This document shows, in pieces, positions 32,558 to 40,148 of a stretch of DNA of 42,519 bases; within the stretch, counting starts at the first letter, position 1, and each line of letters opens with the position of its first letter. The DNA lies in the NCBI RefSeq assembly GCF_000787815.1, contig NZ_BBPO01000005.1, positions 30,970 through 73,488 of the forward strand, read 5' to 3'. A program made the position numbers and the translations under genes. Below the pieces are notes generated by a model. The model was not told the origin of the DNA. It did not search any database and was given only the letters and a program-made list of their open reading frames with translations. The DNA comes from Streptacidiphilus neutrinimicus (GTDB taxonomy: Bacteria; Actinomycetota; Actinomycetes; Streptomycetales; Streptomycetaceae).

Positions 32558-35500
32558 TTAGTCCATCGCGTCGGCCGTGATCGCCGAGCCGAGCGTCAGC
32601 CCGCCGGACAGCGGCAGGTTGCGCGACGAGTCACCGACGAGGATCTGGTAGTTCCCCGCCCCCGCGACCCAGTGCCCGCTGCCGGTGTCCCACGCCGCCA
32701 GGTCGTGAGCCCTCACGGTGAAGGTGACGGTGCCGGACGCACCGGGGTTCAGTGTGATCCGCTGGAACCCCTTGAGCTGGTGGGGCGGTTCACCGGCCGA
32801 GGCCGGATCGCCGACGTAGAGCTGCGCGACCTCCGTCCCGGCCCGGCCGCCGGTGTTGGTGACGGTGGCCGTCACCGTCGCCTGGCCGTTGTTCAAGGCC
32901 CCCACCTGCAGGTTGCCGAACGAGAAGCTGGTGTAGGACAGGCCGAAGCCGAACGGGAACAGCGGCGTGACGTTGTTCGCGTCGTACCACCGGTACCCGA
33001 TGTCGAGCCCCTCGGAGTACTGCACCGTGCCGTTGACGCCCGGCCACTGCGCGGGCGTGTTCGCCGGCACCTGCGTGAGCGAGGTCGGGAAGGTGATCGG
33101 CAGGCGCCCCGAGGGGTTCACGTCGCCGAACAGCAGCGCCGCGATGGCCTGGCCGAACTCCTGGCCCTGGTAGAAGCCCTCGAAGACGCCCGCGACCTGG
33201 TTCAGCCACGGCATCAGGATCGCCGAGTTGTCGTTCAGCACGACGATCGTGTTCGGGTTGGCCGCGGCGACCGCGGAGATCAGCGCGTCCTGGTTGTTCG
33301 GCAGGTTGAGCGAGGTGTTGTCGGACTCCTCGTGCCCGTAGTTGTCGGCCGCGAAGACGATCGCCACCTTCGAGGACCGCGCGAGCGCGACCGCGGAGGC
33401 CTGGTTCGAGCCGTCGTCGTAGGCGACCGTGACGTTCGTCCCGGCGGTCCGCTGCTGGATGCTGTAGAGCGGGTCGTAGGTGCCGGTGCTGGTGGCGCTG
33501 CCGCTGCCGGCGCCACCGGTGATCGCCCCCGAGCTCGCGTCGGTGCCGATCACCGCGATGGACTCGCCGCCGTTCGGGTCGAGGGGCAGCACGCCGTTGT
33601 TCTTCAGCAGCACCGTGCCCTCCTCGTCGCCCCGCAGCGCCACCGCCCGGTGCGCGGGCGTGGCGACGATGGCGGTGGTGGAACCGCTGGGCGCCTTGTC
33701 GAACATGCCGAAGCGGAACATCTGGGTCAGCACCCGGGACACCATCGTGTCGAAGGTGGCCTGGGTGACCTGGCCCGCCGCGACGGCCTGCTCCAGTGAG
33801 GCGGCGAAGAACCCGCCGAAGGGCATCTCGACGGTCTCCCCGGCGTTGGCCGACGGCACGGTGGAGTGGATGCCGCCCCAGTCCGAGGTGATGAAGCCCT
33901 GGAACCCGGCCTGCTGGTACATCGGGACGTTCTCGATGGCCGGGTTCTGGCAGGAGTAGTTGCCGTTGACCATGCTGTACCCGCACATGAGCGCGGCCGC
34001 GCCGCCCTTCTCGACGGCGGTCTGGAAGCCGGGCAGGTAGATCTCCTGCAGGGTGCGCGGGTCGATGATCTCGTTGCCGGGCGCGGACGGCTGCTCGATG
34101 TTGTACGCGGCCGCGTGCTTGACCTCGGCCATCACGTCCTGGCTCTGCATGCCCTGGACGTCGGCGCTGACGATCTGACCGGTGAGGTACGGGTCCTCGC
34201 CGAAGGTCTCGTAGGCACGGCCCCAACGCGGGTCGCGCACCATGTTGATGGTCGGGCCGAGCGAGACGTTCACGCCCTTCCCGGCGAACTCCTGGCCGAC
34301 CGCGACGCCGAAGCTGTGCTCGTAGTCGGTGTCGAAGGTGGCCGCGGAGACCTCTCCGTCCGGGAACTGGGTGACCCCGCCCAGACCGTCGCCGACGCCG
34401 CTGGGCCCGTCCTCGAGGTTGACGCTCGGGATGCACAGCGAGGGCTGGGCGGCGATCTGCCCGATGTAGACGTTCGAGCCGTCGCCGTAGAGCATCGCGT
34501 CCTTCTGGTCCTGCGTCATCGCGCCCATGAGCTGGGCGACGCGGGTCGGGACGGCGACGTTCGGCTCGTTGAGCCAGGGGCAGCTGCCCGGAGCCGGCTG
34601 CGGCGGGGGCGGCGGGATGGTGACCGTCTGGTTGCCGACGGTGTAGACGGAGAACTCCCAGAGCGAGTACCCGTAGCCCGTCCCACGCGCGGTGCCGTAC
34701 ATGCGGACGTAGCGGCCGGTGCCGGTGACGTTCAGGGTCTGCGTGCCGCCGGTGCCGGTCGTCGTGGTGTAGATCGGCGTCCAGTTGGTGTTGTCGGTCG
34801 AGGTCTGGATCTGGAATCCGGACGCGTAGGCGTTCTCCCACTGGAGCACCACCTGGCAGATCGGCAGGCTCCCGCCGAGGTCGACCTCGATCCACTGCGG
34901 ATCCGAGGACGCGCTCGACCAGCGGGTCAGCGTGCTGCCGTCGGTGGCGTAGAAGGGGTCGTACGCCGGGTTGCCGTCCTGGATCGAGGACGCGGTGGCC
35001 GGGTGCCCCAGGGCGGCGTTGGTGGTGCCGCAGTTGCCCGTGCCGCCACCGGAGTTGCCGCTGCCGCCGGTGAGGACCTGCATCTCCCACAGGGAGTAGC
35101 CGTACTGGGTGGCGCGGGCGGTCCCGTACATGCGCAGGTAGCGCCCGGTGCCGGTGACGTCGAGCGTCTGGGTGCCGCCGGTGCCGGTGGTGGTGGAGTA
35201 GACGGTCGTCCAGTTGGTGTTGTCGGTCGAGGTCTGGATCTGGAAGGCCGTCGCGTAGGCCGTCTCCCAGTCCAGGACGACCTGGCAGACCGTCAGCGTC
35301 GAGCCCAGGTCCACCTCCAGCCACTGCGGGTCGCTGAACTGGCTGGACCAGCGCGTGCCGGTGTTCCCGTCCACGGCCGCAGAGGCCGGGGCGCCGGCGT
35401 TCTCGGTCGAGGAGGCGGTGGCGGGCTGGTCCAGCGCGGCGTTCTGCGTGCCGCAGGAGGAACCACCCGTGCCGGCGGTGCCGTAGACCTGGAACTCCCA

Positions 35501-35989
35501 CAGGGAGTAGCCGTACTGGGTGTTGCGCGCGGTTCCGTACATGCGGACGTAGCGGCCGGCGCCGGACACGTTCAGCGTCTCCGTGCCGCCGGGACCGCTG
35601 GTGGTGGAGTAGACGGAGGTCCAGTTCGAGCCGTCCTCCGAGACCTGGATCTGGTAGGCCTTGGCCGACGCCGTCTCCCACTGGAGCACGACCTGGCTGA
35701 TGGTGGAGCTGGCGCCGAGGTCCACCTGAAGCCACTGCGGGTCGCTCCAGGCGCTCTCCCAGCGCGTGCCGGTGTCGCCGTCCACCGCGTTGGCCGCCGC
35801 GTTGCCGGTGTTCACCGAGGAGGCGGTGGCGGTCTTGCCCTGCGACAGCAGTGTCCCGGCCGCGCGCGCGGCCGGCGCGCCGGCGGTGAAGAGGGCGGTG
35901 AGCAGGGCCAGGACGGCCAGAGCCGCCGTCCACATCGATCTGACGGTGCCTCGGGTGACCGGGGTGAACCCCGGGGAGCGTGCGTTCAT
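32558..35989 (-). CDS. Secreted GH3 beta-glucosidase with three discoidin domains
   Basis: A 1143-residue exported enzyme. Signal peptide 1-43, F5/8 type C (discoidin, CBM32-like) modules at about 44-170, 182-307 and 323-450, a Pro-rich linker (455-468), then GH3. The catalytic nucleophile is D703 in GFITSDWGG; DPRWGRAYETFGEDPYL and VKHAAAYN bind substrate, and HEESDNTSLNLP carries the likely acid/base. A C-terminal fibronectin-like domain ends the protein. It should release glucose from beta-glucan oligomers. Module 1 lacks the Cys pair found in modules 2 and 3. ATG 35989 has AGGA upstream. It is 26 bp downstream of GH64, in one operon. Confidence 0.94.
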   Translation of the reverse strand: MNARSPGFTPVTRGTVRSMWTAALAVLALLTALFTAGAPAARAAGTLLSQGKTATASSVNTGNAAANAVDGDTGTRWESAWSDPQWLQVDLGASSTISQVVLQWETASAKAYQIQVSEDGSNWTSVYSTTSGPGGTETLNVSGAGRYVRMYGTARNTQYGYSLWEFQVYGTAGTGGSSCGTQNAALDQPATASSTENAGAPASAAVDGNTGTRWSSQFSDPQWLEVDLGSTLTVCQVVLDWETAYATAFQIQTSTDNTNWTTVYSTTTGTGGTQTLDVTGTGRYLRMYGTARATQYGYSLWEMQVLTGGSGNSGGGTGNCGTTNAALGHPATASSIQDGNPAYDPFYATDGSTLTRWSSASSDPQWIEVDLGGSLPICQVVLQWENAYASGFQIQTSTDNTNWTPIYTTTTGTGGTQTLNVTGTGRYVRMYGTARGTGYGYSLWEFSVYTVGNQTVTIPPPPPQPAPGSCPWLNEPNVAVPTRVAQLMGAMTQDQKDAMLYGDGSNVYIGQIAAQPSLCIPSVNLEDGPSGVGDGLGGVTQFPDGEVSAATFDTDYEHSFGVAVGQEFAGKGVNVSLGPTINMVRDPRWGRAYETFGEDPYLTGQIVSADVQGMQSQDVMAEVKHAAAYNIEQPSAPGNEIIDPRTLQEIYLPGFQTAVEKGGAAALMCGYSMVNGNYSCQNPAIENVPMYQQAGFQGFITSDWGGIHSTVPSANAGETVEMPFGGFFAASLEQAVAAGQVTQATFDTMVSRVLTQMFRFGMFDKAPSGSTTAIVATPAHRAVALRGDEEGTVLLKNNGVLPLDPNGGESIAVIGTDASSGAITGGAGSGSATSTGTYDPLYSIQQRTAGTNVTVAYDDGSNQASAVALARSSKVAIVFAADNYGHEESDNTSLNLPNNQDALISAVAAANPNTIVVLNDNSAILMPWLNQVAGVFEGFYQGQEFGQAIAALLFGDVNPSGRLPITFPTSLTQVPANTPAQWPGVNGTVQYSEGLDIGYRWYDANNVTPLFPFGFGLSYTSFSFGNLQVGALNNGQATVTATVTNTGGRAGTEVAQLYVGDPASAGEPPHQLKGFQRITLNPGASGTVTFTVRAHDLAAWDTGSGHWVAGAGNYQILVGDSSRNLPLSGGLTLGSAITADAMD
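34640..35860 (-). repeat. Three discoidin module repeats in the GH3 gene
   Basis: Coding repeats of about 380 bp at 35480-35860, 35069-35446 and 34640-35023. Each ends in RYxRMYGTAR...YGYSLWE. Long near-identical DNA is shared with the two modules of the GH64 gene, for example around 35325-35375, 37120-37170 and 37534-37584. Confidence 0.8.
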
Positions 35990-36015
35990 GGCATTCCTCG
36001 CTCTGTCGGGGTCGC

Positions 36016-37779
36016 TCAGTAGCCGACGGCCACTTCGAGCCATTGCGGGTTCGCGTGCGAGATGTACGAGGACTGGCCCGCGTAGTCGTCGTAGGGGAAG
36101 CCGTAGGCCAGCCCGTTGATCGCGTGGTCGTGCCAGAACTTCGCGTAGTAGTTGGCGGGCGCCGCCTGGTAGTACTGGCTCGGGTCGGACCACTGGGCCT
36201 GCGGCAGCGTCGCCACATGGCGGTTGAGCGCCGCGCACTCGGCGGCGTCGCTGGCGAGCGTCCCGGCGCAGCCGAAGATGTTCGAGGTGCTCTCGTTCAC
36301 GCCGACCGAGTTCGCGTACGCGGTGAAGTAGTTCGCGTTCACCCCGCCCGTCTGGAAGCTCGGGTCGCTGCCGGGCGCGATGATCCGGTAGGGAGCCTGG
36401 GTCTGCGCCAGCACCTTGAACTCCTGCGGCACGGCGTTCTGGAAGTCCGTGAACACCTGCGCGCGGCTCTCGTCGAAGACCTGCTGGGTGTCGCCGACCT
36501 GGACGTCGTACCCGTCGGCGGCGTGCAGCCGCATCGCGATCGGCAGACCCCAGGCGTCGACGCGGGTGGTGTTGCCGTTGAACACGCCCGCGCCGACGGT
36601 GAACTCGATGAAGTCGAAGTACTTGCCGGTCGGTGAGCCGAGGTAGAAGTACATCCGCCCCGAGGAGTTGGCGGGCATGTCGAGGTACGGCTGCTCGGCG
36701 ATGGAGTGCGTCTGCCCGTCGAAGCTCCAGTACACCTGGCTGTCGGGGTACGCGCCGTTGGTGCGGTTCAGCACCTTGACCATCAGCACGTTCTGCGCGG
36801 GCGGGATGCTGCTGGTGTCACCCCAGAACGGGTCGCCGGTCCCGCCACCGGAGCCGCTGGAGCCGGTGGTGAACACCTGGAACTCCCACAGGGAGTAGCC
36901 GTACTGGGTGGTTCGGGCGGTGCCGTACATCCGGATGTAGCGGCCGGTGCCGGTGACGTTCAGGGTCTCGGTGCCGCCCGCTCCGGTGGTGGTGGCGTAG
37001 ACCGTGGTCCAGTTGGTCGCGTCGTCGGAGACCTGGATCTGGTAGGCCTTTCCGGCGGCGGTCTCCCACTGGAGCGTCACCTGGCAGATGCTCTGGCTGC
37101 TGCCGAGGTCGACCTGGAGCCACTGCGGGTCGCTGAACTGGCTGGACCAGCGGGTGCCGGTGTTCCCGTCCACGGCGGAGGAAGCCGGGGTCCCGGCGTT
37201 CTCGGTGGACGAGGCGGTGGCGGGCCGGTTCAGCGCGGCGTTCGTGGTGCCGCAGCCGCCGGTGGCAGCGGGCGTCCCGTAGACCTGGAACTCCCACAGG
37301 GAGTAGCCGTACGGGGTGGCGCGGGCCGTGCCGTACATCCGGACGTAGCGGCCGGCGCCGGTGACGTTCAGGGTCTCGGTGCCGCCCGCTCCGGTGGTGG
37401 TGGCGTAGACCGTGGTCCAGTTGGCGGCGTCGTCGGAGACCTGGATCTGGTACGCGGTGGCGTACGCGGTCTCCCACTGAAGGACGACCTGGCTGATGTT
37501 CGCACGCGCGCCGAGGTCGACCTGGAGCCACTGCGGGTCGCTGAACTGGCTGGACCAGCGGGTGCCGGTGTTCCCGTCCACGGCGGCGGAGGCGGGGTAG
37601 GCGGCGCTCTCGACGGACGAAGCGGTGGCGGTCCTGCCCTGCGACAGCAGGGTTCCCGCGGCGTGGGCGGACGGCGCCTGGGTGAGCGCCAGCAGCAGAC
37701 CGGCGAGCAGGGCGGACACGGCGAGAAGCGCGCGAAGCGCTCTCCTGCGGGGGAGGGTTGGCGAGGGCGATCCTGGCAT
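36016..37779 (-). CDS. Secreted GH64 endo-beta-1,3-glucanase with two discoidin domains
   Basis: A 587-residue exported enzyme. Signal peptide 1-40 (ends SAHA), discoidin modules at about 42-168 and 179-303, a Gly/Ser linker, then a GH64 thaumatin-like domain (about 318-587). Family landmarks are GGVNANYFTAYANSVG, YYAKFWHDHAINGLAYGFPY, DDYAGQSSYI and HANPQWLEVAVG at the C-terminus. GH64 enzymes cut beta-1,3-glucan, often releasing laminaripentaose. GAGGAG lies eight bases before ATG 37779. It is the first gene of an operon with GH3, which would complete hydrolysis to glucose. The promoter carries two LacI-type operators. Confidence 0.93.
   Translation of the reverse strand: MPGSPSPTLPRRRALRALLAVSALLAGLLLALTQAPSAHAAGTLLSQGRTATASSVESAAYPASAAVDGNTGTRWSSQFSDPQWLQVDLGARANISQVVLQWETAYATAYQIQVSDDAANWTTVYATTTGAGGTETLNVTGAGRYVRMYGTARATPYGYSLWEFQVYGTPAATGGCGTTNAALNRPATASSTENAGTPASSAVDGNTGTRWSSQFSDPQWLQVDLGSSQSICQVTLQWETAAGKAYQIQVSDDATNWTTVYATTTGAGGTETLNVTGTGRYIRMYGTARTTQYGYSLWEFQVFTTGSSGSGGGTGDPFWGDTSSIPPAQNVLMVKVLNRTNGAYPDSQVYWSFDGQTHSIAEQPYLDMPANSSGRMYFYLGSPTGKYFDFIEFTVGAGVFNGNTTRVDAWGLPIAMRLHAADGYDVQVGDTQQVFDESRAQVFTDFQNAVPQEFKVLAQTQAPYRIIAPGSDPSFQTGGVNANYFTAYANSVGVNESTSNIFGCAGTLASDAAECAALNRHVATLPQAQWSDPSQYYQAAPANYYAKFWHDHAINGLAYGFPYDDYAGQSSYISHANPQWLEVAVGY
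36871..37656 (-). repeat. Two discoidin module repeats in the GH64 gene
   Basis: Coding repeats at 37276-37656 and 36871-37245, near-identical over long stretches to each other and to those of the downstream GH3 gene. Confidence 0.8.
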
Positions 37780-37847
37780 GCGGCGACTCCTCAGGCGCGC
37801 GTGAGTGAAGGTGGGTGGGACGCGCAGCGAGAGTGAGGGGAGCGCCT

Positions 37848-37863
37848 GAGAGAGCGCTCTCTC
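37848..37863. promoter_or_regulatory. LacI-type operator 1 of the glucanase operon
   Basis: GAGAGAGCGCTCTCTC is a perfect 16-bp palindrome containing the central CG of LacI-family sites. It overlaps the expected transcript start region of the GH64 gene, so a bound repressor would block RNA polymerase. Confidence 0.75.
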
Positions 37864-37871
37864 GCACGAGC

Positions 37872-37900
37872 AGTGTGGGCAGCCGCGCAGGGCATGTCAA
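37872..37900 (-). promoter_or_regulatory. Promoter of the GH64-GH3 operon
   Basis: On the minus strand TTGACA (37895-37900), a 17-bp spacer and CACACT (37872-37877). +1 would be about 37865, with a leader of about 86 nt to ATG 37779. The -35 is consensus; the -10 is weak. Confidence 0.55.
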
Positions 37901-37905
37901 GGCCC

Positions 37906-37917
37906 GAGAGCGTTCTC
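37906..37917. promoter_or_regulatory. LacI-type operator 2 of the glucanase operon
   Basis: GAGAGCGTTCTC, a dyad with one mismatch, lies five bases upstream of the -35. Its centre is 56 bp from that of operator 1, so a repressor could bind both sides of the promoter. Confidence 0.6.
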
Positions 37918-38068
37918 TCCAAGGTTGTGCGGCCCGCGAGTTGTCGGTCCGTCAGCCCGTTCGCCCCGGAGGAGCGGAGCCGACGTGTTCGGGCGCGGGA
38001 GCGACCGGGGCCGCACGCGCGACGGACGCGCGTGCGGCCCCGGCCCGGTCAGGCGCGGCAGTCCGGAC

Positions 38069-38803
38069 TCACCTCAGGTGCCGGTCGTAGAAGCGGCTGC
38101 CGTCCTCCAGCTCGAAGGCCGGGGTGCCGACGTGCCCGCCCAGGTTGGCGTGCAGCGTCTTCTCCTTGCTGCCGAAGGCGTCGAAGAGGTCCAGGGCGCG
38201 CTGCCGCGGGTTCCCCTCGTCGTCCCACTGGAGCAGGAACAGCAGCGGGATGGTGATCTGCCGGGCCTCCTCGCGCTGAGCGAGGGGTACGTAGCCTCCG
38301 GCGAAGAGACCGGCGGCCGCGATGCGCGGCTCGACCGCGGCGAGCCGGATGCCGACGGCGGTCCACCCCGAATAGCCGACCCGACCGTTGATCTCGGGCA
38401 GGGAGAGGAGGGCGTCCAGGGTGGTCCGCCAGTCCGGCACGGCGTTCTGGACCAGCGGGCCGATGTAGGTCTCGAAGACCTCGTCGCTTCGCTCGCCGGC
38501 CTGCATCGCCCGGCGGAAGTCGGCGCGGGCCTGCTCGTCGGCGGCGGAACGGGGCCGGTCGCCGCACCCGACCGCGTCGATGGCGGCCACCGCGTAGCCG
38601 TGCGCCGCGGTGTGCCGGGCCCGGGCCACCAGCCGGGGTTCGTTCTTGGGCAGGGCGTTGTTGTGGGCCATCAGGATCAGCGGGGCCGGCGTGGACGCGG
38701 GCGTCCACAGGGTGCCGGGAATCCGGCTCTCGGGATCCGCGCCGAGGGTGAACTCGCGCTCGACGACGCCGTCGTCGTGGCGTCGCTCGGAAGTGAACTG
38801 CAT
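38069..38803 (-). CDS. Dienelactone-hydrolase-like alpha/beta hydrolase
   Basis: A 244-residue cytoplasmic alpha/beta hydrolase. Probable triad: S145 in GYSGW (GxSxG), D194 in LQWDDEG, and H224 in GGHVG. An N-terminal TLWTPASTPAPLILMAHNNA strand-loop forms the oxyanion side. Its length and layout suit the dienelactone hydrolase or small esterase group. ATG 38803 has AAGGA upstream. A 17-codon ORF and a hairpin lie just upstream on the same strand. The substrate is unknown. Confidence 0.85.
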   Translation of the reverse strand: MQFTSERRHDDGVVEREFTLGADPESRIPGTLWTPASTPAPLILMAHNNALPKNEPRLVARARHTAAHGYAVAAIDAVGCGDRPRSAADEQARADFRRAMQAGERSDEVFETYIGPLVQNAVPDWRTTLDALLSLPEINGRVGYSGWTAVGIRLAAVEPRIAAAGLFAGGYVPLAQREEARQITIPLLFLLQWDDEGNPRQRALDLFDAFGSKEKTLHANLGGHVGTPAFELEDGSRFYDRHLR

Positions 38804-38816
38804 GGTCGTGTCCTTC

Positions 38817-38839
38817 GGGAGTGCTCTGACGGCGCTCCC
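38817..38839 (-). promoter_or_regulatory. Hairpin next to the hydrolase ribosome-binding site
   Basis: On the minus strand GGGAGCGC, a 7-nt loop and GCACTCCC form an 8-bp stem with one mismatch that abuts the AAGGA of the hydrolase gene. It could modulate translation. Confidence 0.4.
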
Positions 38840-38846
38840 GGACGAC

Positions 38847-38900
38847 CTATCGCCCGACCGTGACCCCGGAGGGGAGCACCCATGTCGAAACTGCGTTCAC
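38847..38900 (-). CDS. Candidate 17-residue upstream ORF
   Basis: GTG 38900 lies after GAGGAGGTGG with a short gap, a very strong ribosome-binding site. The peptide reads MNAVSTWVLPSGVTVGR and stops at TAG (38847-38849), before the hairpin and the hydrolase gene. It has no rare-codon run or residue cluster like classical leader peptides. Translation is unproved; it could be a leader in an attenuation-type arrangement, or the ribosome-binding site may be fortuitous. Confidence 0.4.
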   Translation of the reverse strand: MNAVSTWVLPSGVTVGR

Positions 38901-39009
38901 GGGTACCACCTCCTCGTTCTCTCGCACGGCCTCCGGAAACGTAGCAGCGGCCACTGCGGTCCGCAAACGGGTTTCCGCGGGCCGGGCCGTTGCCACGTGC
39001 CGGCGCCGC

Positions 39010-40056
39010 TCAGTAGTGCGCGGTCAACTCCCGGGCCGGGCCGTCGACCGTCAGCAGGCCGCCGTAGGGGAGCACCAGTTGGGGGTCGGTGTGCCCGAAG
39101 TCGACGTCGAGGACGGCCATGGTGTCGGGGGCGTACTCCGTGAGCGCGCGCAGTACCGCCTCCCGCTGGTCCTTGCGGTAGGCCGCGCGCTGGGCGGAGC
39201 CGAGCCTCTGATCGAAGTTCCACGCCTTCGCCCGGGCCATCAGCAGCGCGGGAAAGCGGCGCAGCAGTCCGCGCTCGCCCATGCTGCGCAGGACGCGGTA
39301 GACCTCGGCCGCGCTCGGCATCTCCTCGGAGGTCTCCAGCAGCAGCACGCAGCCGTCGTAGGCGTCCGGCGGCAGGATCTCCCGGTCCGCCATCAGCAGC
39401 CAGGAGAGGATCTCCAGGTTGCCGCCCCAGGTCGGGCCCTCGACGCGCCGGTCGGCGCGGTGCCAGAGCCACGGCTCGGCGGGCTCGCTCTCCGGCTCGC
39501 GCGCGAACGTGCCGGGATCGGCCCAGTCCCCGGTCACGGAGTCGACCCGCCGCGGCTCGGTCAGCACGTGCGGACCGGACTCGAAGAGCGCGGCCCGCAG
39601 CGTGTCCGCGGTCTGCGGGTGCATCGCGCACGGCCGGCCCCACTGCGTCATCACCGCACCGCCGTGGTAGCCGGGGACGCCGAGGTTCCACAGCAGCACG
39701 AGCAGGTTGGTGTTGTCGCTGTAGCCGAAGAACGGCTTGGGGTTGGCCCGCAGCAGCTCGCGGTCCAGGTACGGCAGCACCCGGATCTGGTCGTCCCCGC
39801 CGATGCTGGCGAAGACGGCCTTGATCCGGGGATCGGCGAACGCCGCGTGCAGGTCCGCCGCGCGCTCCTGCGGCGTCGCGCCCATGGTCCGTGTCGTCGG
39901 GTACTCGACCGGCACCAGCCCGAACTCCTCCGCCAGCCGCCGCAGGCCGAGCTCGTACGGGGCGGGGAACAGCCCCGGCAGCCCGGCGGAGGGCGACACG
40001 ACGGCGACGGCGTCGCCGGGGGCGAGCTTGGGCAGTCGGCGCAGATCGGATCGCAT
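39010..40056 (-). CDS. S66 LD-carboxypeptidase family protein (MccF-like)
   Basis: A 348-residue serine peptidase of family S66. The Ser-Glu-His triad is readable: S113 in GYSDNT, E215 in GGNLEIL, H322 in DFGHTDPQ. SIGGDD at 84-89 forms the oxyanion region. Members either trim murein tetrapeptides (LdcA) or cleave the toxic aminoacyl nucleotide of microcin C (MccF); the WNLGVPGYHG and long central loop favour the MccF-like branch, but this is inference. ATG 40056 starts it, and no obvious partner gene adjoins. Confidence 0.9.
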   Translation of the reverse strand: MRSDLRRLPKLAPGDAVAVVSPSAGLPGLFPAPYELGLRRLAEEFGLVPVEYPTTRTMGATPQERAADLHAAFADPRIKAVFASIGGDDQIRVLPYLDRELLRANPKPFFGYSDNTNLLVLLWNLGVPGYHGGAVMTQWGRPCAMHPQTADTLRAALFESGPHVLTEPRRVDSVTGDWADPGTFAREPESEPAEPWLWHRADRRVEGPTWGGNLEILSWLLMADREILPPDAYDGCVLLLETSEEMPSAAEVYRVLRSMGERGLLRRFPALLMARAKAWNFDQRLGSAQRAAYRKDQREAVLRALTEYAPDTMAVLDVDFGHTDPQLVLPYGGLLTVDGPARELTAHY

Positions 40057-40148
40057 GCGCAGGATGCTACGAGAACCGCCGCAGCCCGTCCCACCGGGTT
40101 TCCGGGCCCCCGCGACGCGAGGTCACCGCCGTCAGGCCGCGCGCGAGG

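Noticed and set aside
33866-36022. 718-residue plus-strand open frame opposite the GH3 gene
   Set aside because: It is antisense to a well-supported glycosidase and is Gly/Arg/Val-rich without any recognisable domain.
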